Shown piece after piece: positions 53,927-63,154 of a DNA stretch of 64,000 nt. The stretch is from CAYUAI01 sp964442745 (GTDB taxonomy: Bacteria; Pseudomonadota; Gammaproteobacteria; S012-40). A model generated the notes under the pieces. It was not told the DNA's origin. It did no database searches and saw only the letters and a program-made list of their open reading frames with translations. The stretch covers positions 26,868-90,867 of the forward strand of contig CAYUAI010000008.1 in assembly GCA_964442745.1 (NCBI GenBank), written 5' to 3'. Position 1 is the stretch's first letter. Each line of letters opens with the position of its first letter. A program made the position numbers and the translations under genes.

Positions 53927-54631
53927 CTATCTCTCTCTCATCCAATACTTAATAAATGGAATAGTCAATTTTCGTTGTGCAGATAGCGTTGCAATATCCA
54001 ATTCATCCAACAGTTCAAACAATGAATTCATGTCGCGAGGAAATCGGCGTAATAAAAATTCGCCAACTTTTTCGGACAACTCAAATCCTCTCACGTTTGC
54101 CCTTAACCGTAACGCCGCGATTTTATCTACATCCGACAAATCGTGCAAACGAAAAACTAAGCCCCAAGCTAAGCGTGATTTCAAATCGGCTAATGCCATC
54201 GATAAACTCGCCAGATTTTCCGAACTAGCGACTAACAACTGACAATCAGCCTCACGCACCCGATTATATAGATGAAAAAGTGCCTGCTCCCACATGGCGT
54301 TCCCCGCAATCGCTTGAAAATCATCAATACAAATTAATGATAATTTTTCCAAATGATTAAAAATTTCTATTTTTAGCGACGCACTGTGTGTTAAAGAAAG
54401 GTAACTAGCGGTTTCACCTTGAGCAATCGCATGACGACAACTCGCATGTAATAAATGGGTCTTTCCTGAACTTGAATTTCCCCAAAAAAAAATAATCTGC
54501 TCACTTTGGTAAGCCCCGCAACGCACAGACTTCAAGCACTCCACTAATTCCGTGTTATCACCAGTAAAAAAATTATCAAACGAAGCCGCATCATTAATTT
54601 GTAAGGCAAGAGGTAATTGGGTTGCATTCAT
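53927..54631 (-). CDS. hda: DnaA regulatory inactivator Hda
   Basis: 234 residues. AAA+ protein that, bound to the beta clamp, stimulates hydrolysis of DnaA-ATP and stops re-initiation. The N-terminal clamp-binding motif QLPLAL (residues 5-10) is present, then Walker A FWGNSSSGKTHLLHA, Walker B LICIDDFQ, sensor 1 LLVASS, and the C-terminal sensor 2 region with RFPRDMNSLFELLDELD. The start overlaps the stop of the small membrane-protein gene (TAATG). Confidence 0.93.
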   Translation of the reverse strand: MNATQLPLALQINDAASFDNFFTGDNTELVECLKSVRCGAYQSEQIIFFWGNSSSGKTHLLHASCRHAIAQGETASYLSLTHSASLKIEIFNHLEKLSLICIDDFQAIAGNAMWEQALFHLYNRVREADCQLLVASSENLASLSMALADLKSRLAWGLVFRLHDLSDVDKIAALRLRANVRGFELSEKVGEFLLRRFPRDMNSLFELLDELDIATLSAQRKLTIPFIKYWMRER

Positions 54632-54765
54632 TATTGATCAGGCGGATAAAGTAAACGACCGAAATAGCCATCATTGTCATGCCGTAATACCGACATGACA
54701 ATGGCCGCAACAGCGAACACCAGCGACAATAAATAAACAACGAGGACGCTGACTGATTTAATCAT
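54631..54765 (-). CDS. small single-helix membrane protein between pgsA and hda
   Basis: A 44-residue frame from ATG at 54763-54765 to TAA at 54631-54633. The N-terminal half is one hydrophobic helix (SVSVLVVYLLSLVFAVAAIV), the C-terminal half polar (LRHDNDGYFGRLLYPPDQ). It overlaps pgsA's end by 8 bases and its TAA overlaps hda's ATG, which argues for translation: without it, 126 bases would separate otherwise tightly packed genes. No family recognised. Likely an inner-membrane micropeptide; role unknown. Confidence 0.6.
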   Translation of the reverse strand: MIKSVSVLVVYLLSLVFAVAAIVMSVLRHDNDGYFGRLLYPPDQ

Positions 54766-55324
54766 GAGCTTTTAAATTACCAACCTCACTCAGTGCTTTA
54801 CGCCCCCAAACGGTGACATAATCCAATCCACTCAGGATAGTGGCAAATAATGTCACATAGATCCAAAGGGTTAAAATCATGTCAGGCAGTGGATAAACCG
54901 CATGAGAAATAATAATGATCAATACCAGTGAAATCTGCAACGCCGTATTGAGTTTACTGACAATACTGGGCGATAACAAATAATGGCCAATCACCAAATA
55001 ATAGGCAACGGCACCGATGATTATCACCACATCTCGGGCAATCACCACCATTAATAACCAAAAAGGAACCAGTCCTAATACGACCAACACAATGAAGGTA
55101 GAAACCAATAATACTTTATCGGCAATAGGATCAAGGATGGATCCAAGACGTGTTCCCCAATCATACCGCTTTGCCAAAAAACCATCGAGTGCATCTGAAA
55201 AACCCGCAATAAAAAATAAAATTAACGCTTCCTGGAAAAGCTCGGCATGCAACAACATGACGATGGGTATCACCAGTAGTACCCGAAAAAGGCTGATAAT
55301 ATTCGGTATGTCTCTTCTAGTCAC
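54758..55324 (-). CDS. pgsA: CDP-diacylglycerol-glycerol-3-phosphate phosphatidyltransferase family protein
   Basis: 188 residues starting with GTG that overlaps the previous stop (GTGA). Catalyses the first step to phosphatidylglycerol. The CDP-alcohol phosphotransferase signature is clear: DALDGFLAKRYDWGTRLGSILDPIADKVLL in parts (D-G-x2-A-R-type spacing with DALDG and GSILDPIADK). Five to six hydrophobic segments. Note that the residue after ALDGF is LAKR rather than the usual AR. The usual companions uvrC/gacA are not here; instead it sits upstream of hda. Confidence 0.88.
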   Translation of the reverse strand: MTRRDIPNIISLFRVLLVIPIVMLLHAELFQEALILFFIAGFSDALDGFLAKRYDWGTRLGSILDPIADKVLLVSTFIVLVVLGLVPFWLLMVVIARDVVIIIGAVAYYLVIGHYLLSPSIVSKLNTALQISLVLIIIISHAVYPLPDMILTLWIYVTLFATILSGLDYVTVWGRKALSEVGNLKAHD

Positions 55325-56577
55325 GGCAACAATCGATACCTAAACGCCACCGGTTCGCTAGGCAATAAAGTTTGATCTCCAAGTATATGGCTTTCATTCT
55401 CTTTCACATCCTCCTCCATCACGGCTAGCAAAGTCCCCAACGCAATCGCTTGTTTTAGCCCATGTCGTTGTCCGCGCAATAAAATGCGGTAAACAATGTG
55501 GGTGGCGTTAATACCGCGCACCTGCAGCTGCGCAACCGGTGCTAAAGACACTAAATAATCGGAGATTTTTACATAGTCTTGCAAGGATTTCACATCATCA
55601 ATCAATAAATCAACAAATTGTTGATTTCCCTCACTCGAAGCCATCTGAGCATAACGATTCCCCAATCCATCGCTACTTCGATCAATACCATCCCGAACCA
55701 CATCCTTAATATCCTGTCCCCAAACCTCCCAAGTATCCAGTTGTTCCCCTTGATATAACGCCCAACGCGCTTGCCAACCTCCAAATGGGTCCCGAAAAAC
55801 ACGACCAACGAACACCGCGTCCGGCTGGTAACGTTGTGAAGCCACTAAGATCGGATCGCTAAAATTACCCCAGACATCGCTGACACTGATGTTATTCTGA
55901 TCAGTTAAATCCGCCAACGGGAAAATCAGCGGCATTCCTCTTTTGTCCGCATAATAAGTTAGTGCATCTAAAATATCAGAGGGTTCGTTTGCATTTAATA
56001 AAAAACGTTGTCCTAAATCTTGAACGGCGACCCAAACTAAGGTCGAGGGGCGCGTTTTCCCCCATACAGGTAAATTATTTTTCCACAACGCCTCATTCAC
56101 CATATTTTCTTCAAATACAATGACTAACATTAACTGTGGCGAGTCTGGCGGTAACGCGGCAGCGGCCGGTTTAGCCTCAGCAACACGATCCAACGCGGGT
56201 TTATTTTCCATCCCATCAGCGATTTTTGGTGGACTAGGCGGTATTCTCTCATAGCGAAATTGATGGACAAAATCCGCTGACTTTCTGCGTATATTTTGTG
56301 CTTTTTTCATACTCACCAATTGGCTATCACCGGTCACACGTATCAGTAGCTCATCAAATCCGGCTTTCGTGGCGGCTTTACGATGAGCTTGGCTCTGTGA
56401 TTCAACGGGAACTTCCACTTCATAGAGTTTTTCCAACACCGCGCCAAAAACCTGCCCAGAAAAAATACAACACACCCAAAAAGCATAAGAATTTTTAGCA
56501 ATAAAACAAAGCACCTTACCAGATCCCAGGATAGTAAAATTTCCGCATGTTTTAACATGTTTATTCTCGTGTTGCAT
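55321..56577 (-). CDS. DUF2066 exported protein
   Basis: 418 residues. A hydrophobic segment at about 37-46 (AFWVCCIFSGQVFGA) acts as a signal peptide, preceded by an unusually long N-terminus; an internal start is possible. The mature part begins LYEVEVPVESQSQAHRKAATKAGFDELLIRVTGD, matching DUF2066 N-terminal sequence (shown here in part: VEVPVESQSQAHRKAA). A proline-rich linker (about 105-150) divides two domains. Function unknown; the family is found near hda, purM and pgsA in Gammaproteobacteria, as here, and it is divergent from purM. First gene of the run to cmoB. Confidence 0.8.
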   Translation of the reverse strand: MQHENKHVKTCGNFTILGSGKVLCFIAKNSYAFWVCCIFSGQVFGAVLEKLYEVEVPVESQSQAHRKAATKAGFDELLIRVTGDSQLVSMKKAQNIRRKSADFVHQFRYERIPPSPPKIADGMENKPALDRVAEAKPAAAALPPDSPQLMLVIVFEENMVNEALWKNNLPVWGKTRPSTLVWVAVQDLGQRFLLNANEPSDILDALTYYADKRGMPLIFPLADLTDQNNISVSDVWGNFSDPILVASQRYQPDAVFVGRVFRDPFGGWQARWALYQGEQLDTWEVWGQDIKDVVRDGIDRSSDGLGNRYAQMASSEGNQQFVDLLIDDVKSLQDYVKISDYLVSLAPVAQLQVRGINATHIVYRILLRGQRHGLKQAIALGTLLAVMEEDVKENESHILGDQTLLPSEPVAFRYRLLP

Positions 56578-56866
56578 TGATTAATTTATTTCCCTTGCCA
56601 ATATTTCCATTGCTTAATCCAATAAACCTAAGAGATTTAGGTATCTCTCTAAACATCTAAGTTCCTTATCACTGCTGCCACTCATGATTAAAATTGTTCG
56701 CTAAACTGGGTTTAATAAGTATAGTGCGATAAAATATTTCTTTTTTTCATTTATACTTCGCCGCCAGGCGACTGACGACAGATATTTTTGTGGCGAAAAA
56801 ACAGACAAATCACCACACAGATCTACCTGGCTTTGGTGAGTATACTAAAACGAGACATAAAAATCG

Positions 56867-57904
56867 GTGCAGAAAAAACCTCTTAATTATCGTGACGCAG
56901 GCGTAGACATTAACGCTGGCAATCAACTTATTGAAAAGATTAAACCTTTTTCAGCAAGTACATTACGACCTGAAGTATTAACCGGCATTGGCGGCTTTGG
57001 CGCATTATTTGAGCTACCGCTGAACCGTTACCGCCACCCGGTACTGGTTTCTGGCACCGACGGGGTGGGCACCAAGCTAAAAATTGCTCATCAATTAAAT
57101 CGACATGATACGATCGGCATTGATTTGGTGGCCATGTGTGTTAACGATATTATTGTGCAAGGTGCCGAACCCTTGTTTTTTTTAGATTATTTTGCAACCG
57201 GTCAACTCAATACCGATATCGCCGCCGATGTCATTAAAGGCATCAGCCAAGGCTGCAAAATGGCAGGCGCCGCGTTAACCGGTGGTGAAACAGCTGAAAT
57301 GCCGGGTATGTATGGACCTGATGAATACGACCTGGCAGGGTTTTGTGTGGGTATCGTCGAGAAAGATCAAATTATTGATGGCAGTTCGACCACTGCGGGT
57401 GATATCATTTTAGGCTTAGCCTCATCAGGCCCTCATGCTAACGGATATTCACTGATTCGAAAAATTATCGAAGTCAATCAGATTGACCTAACTTATCCCT
57501 TTGAAAGCTCCGATCTAGCCAGCTACTTATTAGAACCCACTCGAATTTATGTTAAATCCATACTCCAGTTAATTCAAACCCTCCCGGTTCGGGCAATTGC
57601 CCACATTACTGGCGGCGGCCTGTATGAAAATATTCCACGAGTGATGCCTAATCACACCAAAGCGATCATTGATACCAGCGCTTGGCCTCAACCCGCTATT
57701 TTTCCTTGGTTACAACAACAAGGCCAGGTGGATGAGTCAGAAATGTTTCGCACATTCAACTGTGGCATCGGCCTGGTTATTATTGTCAAGAATTCGCTGG
57801 CAGATCAAGCTATCGCCGTCTTATCAGAACAAGGAGAAACCGTTTGGCAAATTGGTCGTATTGACAAAGCAGAGCAAACCTCACCCTTTGTTGAAATAAC
57901 TTAG
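56867..57904 (+). CDS. purM: phosphoribosylformylglycinamidine cyclo-ligase (AIR synthetase)
   Basis: 345 residues with a GTG start that fits the family N-terminus (YRDAGVDINAGN). ATP-dependent closure of the imidazole ring to AIR in purine synthesis. Seen: GIGGFGALFEL, LVSGTDGVGTKLKIA, AMCVNDIIVQGAEPLFFLDYFA (in part), GGETAEMPGMY, ASSGPHANGYSL and the HITGGGLYENIPR signature. Full length. Promoter probably in the 289 bases upstream (a TATACT at about 56840 could be the -10). Followed 48 bases later by purN. Confidence 0.96.
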   Translation: MQKKPLNYRDAGVDINAGNQLIEKIKPFSASTLRPEVLTGIGGFGALFELPLNRYRHPVLVSGTDGVGTKLKIAHQLNRHDTIGIDLVAMCVNDIIVQGAEPLFFLDYFATGQLNTDIAADVIKGISQGCKMAGAALTGGETAEMPGMYGPDEYDLAGFCVGIVEKDQIIDGSSTTAGDIILGLASSGPHANGYSLIRKIIEVNQIDLTYPFESSDLASYLLEPTRIYVKSILQLIQTLPVRAIAHITGGGLYENIPRVMPNHTKAIIDTSAWPQPAIFPWLQQQGQVDESEMFRTFNCGIGLVIIVKNSLADQAIAVLSEQGETVWQIGRIDKAEQTSPFVEIT

Positions 57905-57952
57905 CCATGAAAAACAAATCACCAGACCATACTGAGGACGGGATGAATTATC

Positions 57953-58618
57953 ATGGCTAAACTCTCCTTAGTCATACTGATTTCTGGGCAAGGCAGCACC
58001 CTGCAAGCCATTATTGAACAAATAACAACTCACCAGCTCGATGCTGAAATTCGGGGAGTGATTAGCAATAATCCAACCGCGTATGGCTTACAACGAGCCA
58101 ATGATGCCAATATCAAAACACACATCGTTAACCATCGTGAATACCATGATCGATATCAATACGATAAGGCGCTCAAAGATATCATTGATCTTTGCCACCC
58201 CGATATCATCGTGCTGGCAGGTTTTATGAGAATACTCAGTGGCGAATTCATCAACGCCTTTCAGTATCGAATCATGAATGTGCATCCATCATTATTGCCC
58301 GCTTACAAAGGACTCAAAACGCATCAACGCGCACTCGCAGATCAAGCCAAAGAACACGGCTGCAGTATCCACTTTGTCACCGAAGCATTAGATGGCGGTC
58401 CCGTGGTTTTGCAAGCTCGGGTGGCTATCCTCGATACAGATGATGCCAAATCACTGGCACAACGCGTACAAGCCAAAGAACATATTATCTACCCCATGGT
58501 ATTACAATGGTTAGCTGACAACACCTTAATCCATAAAGGCGATAAAATATTTTTTCAGGGAACACCGCTCAATGCGCCATTAATGCTCGACGAAATTCTA
58601 TCTAAAACAGCCAAATGA
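57953..58618 (+). CDS. purN: phosphoribosylglycinamide formyltransferase
   Basis: 221 residues. Transfers formyl from 10-formyl-THF to GAR. ISGQGSTLQAIIE (phosphate loop), IIVLAGFMRILSGEF, NVHPSLLPAYKGL with the catalytic Asn/His, and HFVTEALDGGPVV with the essential Asp are all visible. GAGGACGGG lies 18 bases before the ATG. Its stop overlaps the next ATG (ATGA), so the PAP2 phosphatase is translated with it. purM-purN is the usual pair. Confidence 0.95.
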   Translation: MAKLSLVILISGQGSTLQAIIEQITTHQLDAEIRGVISNNPTAYGLQRANDANIKTHIVNHREYHDRYQYDKALKDIIDLCHPDIIVLAGFMRILSGEFINAFQYRIMNVHPSLLPAYKGLKTHQRALADQAKEHGCSIHFVTEALDGGPVVLQARVAILDTDDAKSLAQRVQAKEHIIYPMVLQWLADNTLIHKGDKIFFQGTPLNAPLMLDEILSKTAK

Positions 58619-59421
58619 AACATATCAAATCCCGATCAACATCGACTCAATGGTCAACCTGGCTTTGGCAATGGGGAGTACCTTGCGTTGCGTTATTTTT
58701 GCTAAGCTTATTATGGCTATTTAATCAGAATCAAAATTTATTTTTCAGCATCAATGGTTTTGGCCAATTATTCGATGCCAAATATTGGTCTTACATTACC
58801 ATATTCGGCGATGTATCCGTTATCGCCGCCCTCGTATTAATATTCATTTATATCAAACCCGAACTGATCTGGACAAGCCTCATTGCCGGCCTTATTTCCA
58901 GCCTACTAACACAAGGCATTAAATGGAGTCTACAGTGGCCGCGCCCTAGCTTAGTGATCGATCCAGAAAATTTCCAGTTAATTGGCTCGACACTGAGTTC
59001 TTCGCCCGCGTTTCCTTCAGGCCACACCGCCGCCGCCATTTTGCTCGCGAGTATTGTTTGTCTTTATTGGCGCCGTGCCTGGATATTTTGCATCATTTTT
59101 GGTTTTGCATTGCTGGTGGGAATTTCTCGCATCGCTGTTGGTGTTCACTGGCCCGCCGATGTACTGGGTGGCATTGTGGTCGGTTGGACGAGTGCGGTGC
59201 TCGGTTTTTATTTTACGGCACGTTATGCAAATCCAAAGCACTTGGTGATACAAATCATTGTAGTTCTGTTATTCGCCAATGTGCTCTATCTCATTATTTT
59301 TTACGATACCACCGATAACCACGTGGGATTTTTGCCAAGTCTCATTGGCCTCACCTGCGTAATTATCGCCGCTTTGCGGGTGCGTTCGCTGTTGTTACCG
59401 ACACAGCAAATAACAAAATAA
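58615..59421 (+). CDS. PAP2-family membrane phosphatase
   Basis: 268 residues with six to seven membrane helices. The three acid-phosphatase motifs are in order: KWSLQWPRPSL (C1, about 103-113), PAFPSGHTAAA with the SGH triad (C2, about 134-144), and SRIAVGVHWPADVLGG (C3, about 181-196). Such enzymes dephosphorylate lipid phosphates such as undecaprenyl pyrophosphate or lipid A phosphate in the membrane. The substrate cannot be told. Overlaps purN by 4 bases. Confidence 0.88.
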   Translation: MKHIKSRSTSTQWSTWLWQWGVPCVALFLLSLLWLFNQNQNLFFSINGFGQLFDAKYWSYITIFGDVSVIAALVLIFIYIKPELIWTSLIAGLISSLLTQGIKWSLQWPRPSLVIDPENFQLIGSTLSSSPAFPSGHTAAAILLASIVCLYWRRAWIFCIIFGFALLVGISRIAVGVHWPADVLGGIVVGWTSAVLGFYFTARYANPKHLVIQIIVVLLFANVLYLIIFYDTTDNHVGFLPSLIGLTCVIIAALRVRSLLLPTQQITK

Positions 59422-59535
59422 ATAGCCGGGTATAATATGTCTGATATACAAAGTGCATACACGGACTCAAAGTGACGAGGTGTTTTATTAGCCTAATGTA
59501 GTGGTGGCTTGTGACAAAAACCCCAACAGTCAATC

Positions 59536-59850
59536 TCAAGCGCTACGAGTATAAATACCGATATCTGCTTTTTTTGCGGCCTTTAGCAAGTTTTTATCTA
59601 ACGTAGCTAACGACAACCCTTCTCGGATTGATAATTCAAGATAGGCTGCATCGTAACTACTCAGTTTATAAATACGCGCTAATGCTAATAGTTCGGCTAA
59701 ATGATTGGTGGGCTGTGAGTGGATCGATATGAATTGGCAGGTTCTCCAATTGCGAAATAAAAGCTTCGATTTCACCCGCGTTGACCTCAAGTCGTTTTTC
59801 TGCGCCTAAGAGTACATTGGTCGCCTCAAGATACCATAAGTTATGGTACG
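59536..59850 (-). pseudogene. VapC-type PIN-domain toxin, truncated and frameshifted
   Basis: Two reading frames together resemble one VapC protein. The upstream piece (from about 59846) reads LWYLEATNVLLGAEKR and LENLPIHIDPLTAHQ, the middle of a PIN domain. Near 59705 the frame shifts and continues as LARIYKLSSYDAAYLELS, then LATLDKNLLKAA to a stop at 59536, the usual C-terminal Asp-rich half. The N-terminal Asp strand is missing, the space being too short for it. The C-terminal half alone would not make an active RNase. Confidence 0.7.
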
Positions 59851-59860
59851 AGCATCTGTA

Positions 59861-60001
59861 TCAACAAAGCTTTTCGATAGCCGATTCGGTTTTTTGACGG
59901 CAGCGGACTTGGCTAGGAATAAGATCAGCAATGGGTTTGCCGCGATTGGTGATGGTAAATGCTTCTCCAGCTTCAACTCGACGAAGTATTCTGCATAAAC
60001 G
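59861..60001 (-). pseudogene. Phd/YefM-type antitoxin, N-terminus lost
   Basis: The frame ending at 59861 reads RRVEAGEAFTITNRGKPIADLIP, typical of Phd/VapB antitoxin DNA-binding domains, then RQKTESAIEKL. The expected N-terminal Met-Ile-Val-type start and its helix are absent: the frame runs out near 60001 into the palindrome. About 45 residues remain. It ends 11 bases before the toxin remnant, the standard antitoxin-toxin order. Confidence 0.65.
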
Positions 60002-60009
60002 CGAAAAGT

Positions 60010-60035
60010 AAATAGACCATATTTATGGTCTATTT
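60010..60035. promoter_or_regulatory. intact 26-bp palindrome, likely toxin-antitoxin operator
   Basis: AAATAGACCATA-TT-TATGGTCTATTT is a perfect 12-base inverted repeat with a two-base centre, 9 bases beyond the antitoxin remnant. Type II antitoxins bind such palindromes upstream of their own gene, so this looks like the preserved operator of the decayed locus. Confidence 0.65.
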
Positions 60036-60212
60036 AAACCATTTCCAACACAGCCAGACGGTTTTTAACCTATTTTTTGAAAGGTTAGGGTTTATCTTGT
60101 GCCCACATTCCTGCGGTGCCTGCAGACGCAGACGAAAACAGCAGCAAACCCTGGAAAGGCATACGGTAGGAGGATGAATAGATTTTCATGTCTAAAACTC
60201 ATTTAAGCTTGC

Positions 60213-63122
60213 CTAAGAACAAGTTGGGCTCCCGTTCTTAGTATCCCGTGCGGTTTTAATCCATCGAATAAAGGCATTGTAGCCATCACTCCCCACCGGC
60301 AACCACGGCTTACCGCCTGAATTGCGTGGATGTTCGGCTTGCAAGGATGAGGGTCGATCGACCAAATAGCTTTTTTCGGGATTAACAATATCGGTAACCA
60401 TACTCGCCGTCGCGTAAAAATCGCTATCCACATCACCGGTCAATAAAAAGTTATTGCGAATAAATTGCGGATTTAGAGTCCCATCTCGCTTGAAGACACG
60501 ATGGCATCGACTACAGAGCGATGATAGCACAATCGCCACATCAGTAAATAACGCGCCTCGCTGCAGCGAAGGTGCCACCGTTTGTACGATACCACACTCA
60601 TCAAAAGGTGTATTTTGATACTGCGCTCCCACATCAAGCCACTCAACAACCAACCGCCGTTCCGCTGCAGTCAAGAAATTTCTGTGATCCAGGCCATTCA
60701 ACGGCAACCCTTCTTCGGCATACAATTCTTCATTAAATAATTTTTCGATTAAATAACTGCCACGGGCATATCCCGGCTCAATATCTGGAATTTTGCGTCT
60801 CAAAAAAGGAATGCCATCCACGATATCCAAAACCGGCTTGCCTGTTTCATCAAAAAAAGGCTTCCCTAAAATCAATTGACTATAAGAAATCAATCGACCA
60901 TCTTTACCACTGATGCCTCGCGTTAAATTCAATCCTGTTGGGTTTTCACCTGAACTAAAATTGCCATTATGACAATCGACACATTGTTTACCAAAAATAC
61001 CTCTGCGACCTCTTAAATTCCTCGAATCCCATAAAGGTTGAATATGCTCAGCATAGTTAATTAATCCCTCTTCCGGTATCGACCCTGTAGAAATATCGGT
61101 ATATACAATTTTGAAACTCGGTGTCGGCGTTTGTATTGTTTCATCTGTCCAGACATCAAAATAAATCAAGTCTTGAGTCAATTCCAACGCTTGTTTATCG
61201 ACTCGGATCCGAGTCTCTGCCATGGTTTCTTCCGGTTGTGCGAAGACCTTAAATGTGCCGGCATTATTGTCCTGAATAATTTGCATTGACTGATTATTGA
61301 TAATTTTTTTCAAGCGAGTGTTAGGGTGATTGCCCGCAATCGGCGCAATATTTAATGCACCACTTCGCTGTGGCGAGTGACACCCATGGCACACGAGTTC
61401 TTCACCCGGCCTGACTTGTAGCCAACTAGTATGATATTCATAGGCGCGTCCCTCCCGATCCAATACCGAAAGTGACAACGGGATATCAGCAGGTACTTTA
61501 ATTCTTACGGATCCATCGGGTTCGATAGGCGCATAACCAATAATTTTTTGCATTTCAAATACCGTTTCACCAATGGCTTGCCGAGATAAACCCGGTGGCG
61601 TAGGAATGCCAGTCGTTACCCGAAGAAAACGGGCAGGCCGTTGATCCGCCCTGGTAATTAAAGGATCTTTGAGCCGAGCAATATCCGCCACTAAATTTCG
61701 GGTATCAAGCGTAATATCTGCCGGTGGAATCACCGGAATTGACATCGCCGCTTGTTCAATGCGGGTTAAAACACCATTGCCCATACGTCCATGTCGATCG
61801 GTATCATAAACGCTTTTGATATTTAAAATACCTTCTTCTTTTTCAGGATCAAACGCTCCAGGTTCGAACACAATCTGCCGGGCAATCTCAGGCGGCAAGG
61901 GGCGAGACTCTAAAACAATGGGATCAATAAAGGCAAAACCAACTTCTGGCAAAACAATGGGCTTTAAACTTTTGGTATTAATATCTAGCAAATAAATTCC
62001 ATAGGCCGGCGGTCCCTCCTGGTCACGTAAAATAATCACTTCTTTGGTAATTTGGTCTACTTTTTCTACCGGTTGAAATGGACTGTAACTCACCAATACC
62101 TCACCCGAACCATCCGCTAATGCATAAGGTGTTGAAAAACGGCCATCCGGCGATTTTTGCCGACCAATCGGAATATTACTCGATGTCGCCGGTTTCTGAC
62201 CACTCATGTCAACTCGATTATAACCCGGTGCAGGATCATCATTATCCGAAAAATTTTTCACATCCAGTTCCATCAGCGCGCCCCCTTCCCAAGTACCCTG
62301 CAGAGGAATCACCGTTGAAACAATTCGCCCTTCGCTGACTTCTCGTGCATGTAAAAAACTATCCCCTGGACTATGTGCGCCATATAATACATTCAGATCC
62401 GTGCCATCTGGGTTAAGCGTATATAACGAGAATTTACTTTGATGCCCCACGTTATCCCAGCGACTAAATAAAATTTTTCCGCTGCGTAACACAATCGGAT
62501 TACGGTCATGACTTTGGTTAAAAGAAATTTGCTCAATCTCCGTGCCGTCCTCATTCATCACATGCAAGGTTGTCACGACACTGCCCGCATCTTTATCAAG
62601 ATAAGAATAACCAATTTGTGATTTAGTTTTTTTCTGACGTGTTGACGTAAAAACAATACGTCCATCGGGTAAAAAAACAGGATCCACATCATCCCCTAAA
62701 TCCGCCGTATATGAATCTCTAATCACCCGATCGATATTGCCGGTCTGATGATGGTATATCCAAATATTCCACGTCGCATCTAATAAGCATTGCTTAGATG
62801 ATTCGCTAGTGCAACGCATGGAAAAGACAATTTTTTCTCCATCAAAGGAAGGTTCTGGATCAGACACATCGCCCTTGCCTAAAGTTAAATAACCGGTGAG
62901 ATTTCTTTCTTCCGCACTGGGTGTCGACAGAAAACGTAAATATAAGTCGCCCCCTTCGTTAAACGTGACACTATCAATGGGATTACCGATAGCGCCCAAA
63001 CTTCGTTTGACATAGAGGAATGGCTGACCCGCGACCACGGGTGATTCACCATCACGAAAACTGCACCCACTCATCAGCATGATCAGTATAAAAATAATAG
63101 ATAGCCGTTTAATGACAATCAC
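60213..63122 (-). CDS. HzsA-related lipoprotein with three c-type haem sites
   Basis: About 969 residues from the GTG at 63120-63122, which has AAGGGGG ten bases upstream; an in-frame codon farther out at 63164 has no such support. A lipoprotein signal ends LMSGC (Cys near residue 19, Ser at +2: outer membrane). The N-terminal part (about 60-320) has TolB-like propeller repeats (DGRIVFTSTR, SGKILFSRWDN, NPDGTD). The C-terminal half holds CHGCH (about 577), CVDCH (about 716) and CSRCH (about 871). Domain content resembles the hydrazine-synthase alpha-subunit relatives found in many non-anammox bacteria; without the beta/gamma partners, hydrazine synthesis is not implied. Function unknown. Palindrome TGTACACGATGTACA sits just upstream. 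Confidence 0.8.
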   Translation of the reverse strand: MIVIKRLSIIFILIMLMSGCSFRDGESPVVAGQPFLYVKRSLGAIGNPIDSVTFNEGGDLYLRFLSTPSAEERNLTGYLTLGKGDVSDPEPSFDGEKIVFSMRCTSESSKQCLLDATWNIWIYHHQTGNIDRVIRDSYTADLGDDVDPVFLPDGRIVFTSTRQKKTKSQIGYSYLDKDAGSVVTTLHVMNEDGTEIEQISFNQSHDRNPIVLRSGKILFSRWDNVGHQSKFSLYTLNPDGTDLNVLYGAHSPGDSFLHAREVSEGRIVSTVIPLQGTWEGGALMELDVKNFSDNDDPAPGYNRVDMSGQKPATSSNIPIGRQKSPDGRFSTPYALADGSGEVLVSYSPFQPVEKVDQITKEVIILRDQEGPPAYGIYLLDINTKSLKPIVLPEVGFAFIDPIVLESRPLPPEIARQIVFEPGAFDPEKEEGILNIKSVYDTDRHGRMGNGVLTRIEQAAMSIPVIPPADITLDTRNLVADIARLKDPLITRADQRPARFLRVTTGIPTPPGLSRQAIGETVFEMQKIIGYAPIEPDGSVRIKVPADIPLSLSVLDREGRAYEYHTSWLQVRPGEELVCHGCHSPQRSGALNIAPIAGNHPNTRLKKIINNQSMQIIQDNNAGTFKVFAQPEETMAETRIRVDKQALELTQDLIYFDVWTDETIQTPTPSFKIVYTDISTGSIPEEGLINYAEHIQPLWDSRNLRGRRGIFGKQCVDCHNGNFSSGENPTGLNLTRGISGKDGRLISYSQLILGKPFFDETGKPVLDIVDGIPFLRRKIPDIEPGYARGSYLIEKLFNEELYAEEGLPLNGLDHRNFLTAAERRLVVEWLDVGAQYQNTPFDECGIVQTVAPSLQRGALFTDVAIVLSSLCSRCHRVFKRDGTLNPQFIRNNFLLTGDVDSDFYATASMVTDIVNPEKSYLVDRPSSLQAEHPRNSGGKPWLPVGSDGYNAFIRWIKTARDTKNGSPTCS

Positions 63123-63139
63123 CCGCCCACACCCCCTTA

Positions 63140-63154
63140 TGTACACGATGTACA
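63140..63154. promoter_or_regulatory. palindrome upstream of the HzsA-related gene
   Basis: TGTACA-CGA-TGTACA: two copies of a six-base palindrome three bases apart, next to the AAGGGGG ribosome site of the HzsA-related gene. A bound dimer here would block translation initiation or transcription. The regulator is not known. Confidence 0.35.

Noticed and set aside
60213..63122. Reading the HzsA-related gene as evidence for anammox metabolism
   Set aside because: Hydrazine synthase needs beta and gamma subunits, none is adjacent, and the rest of the window is gammaproteobacterial.
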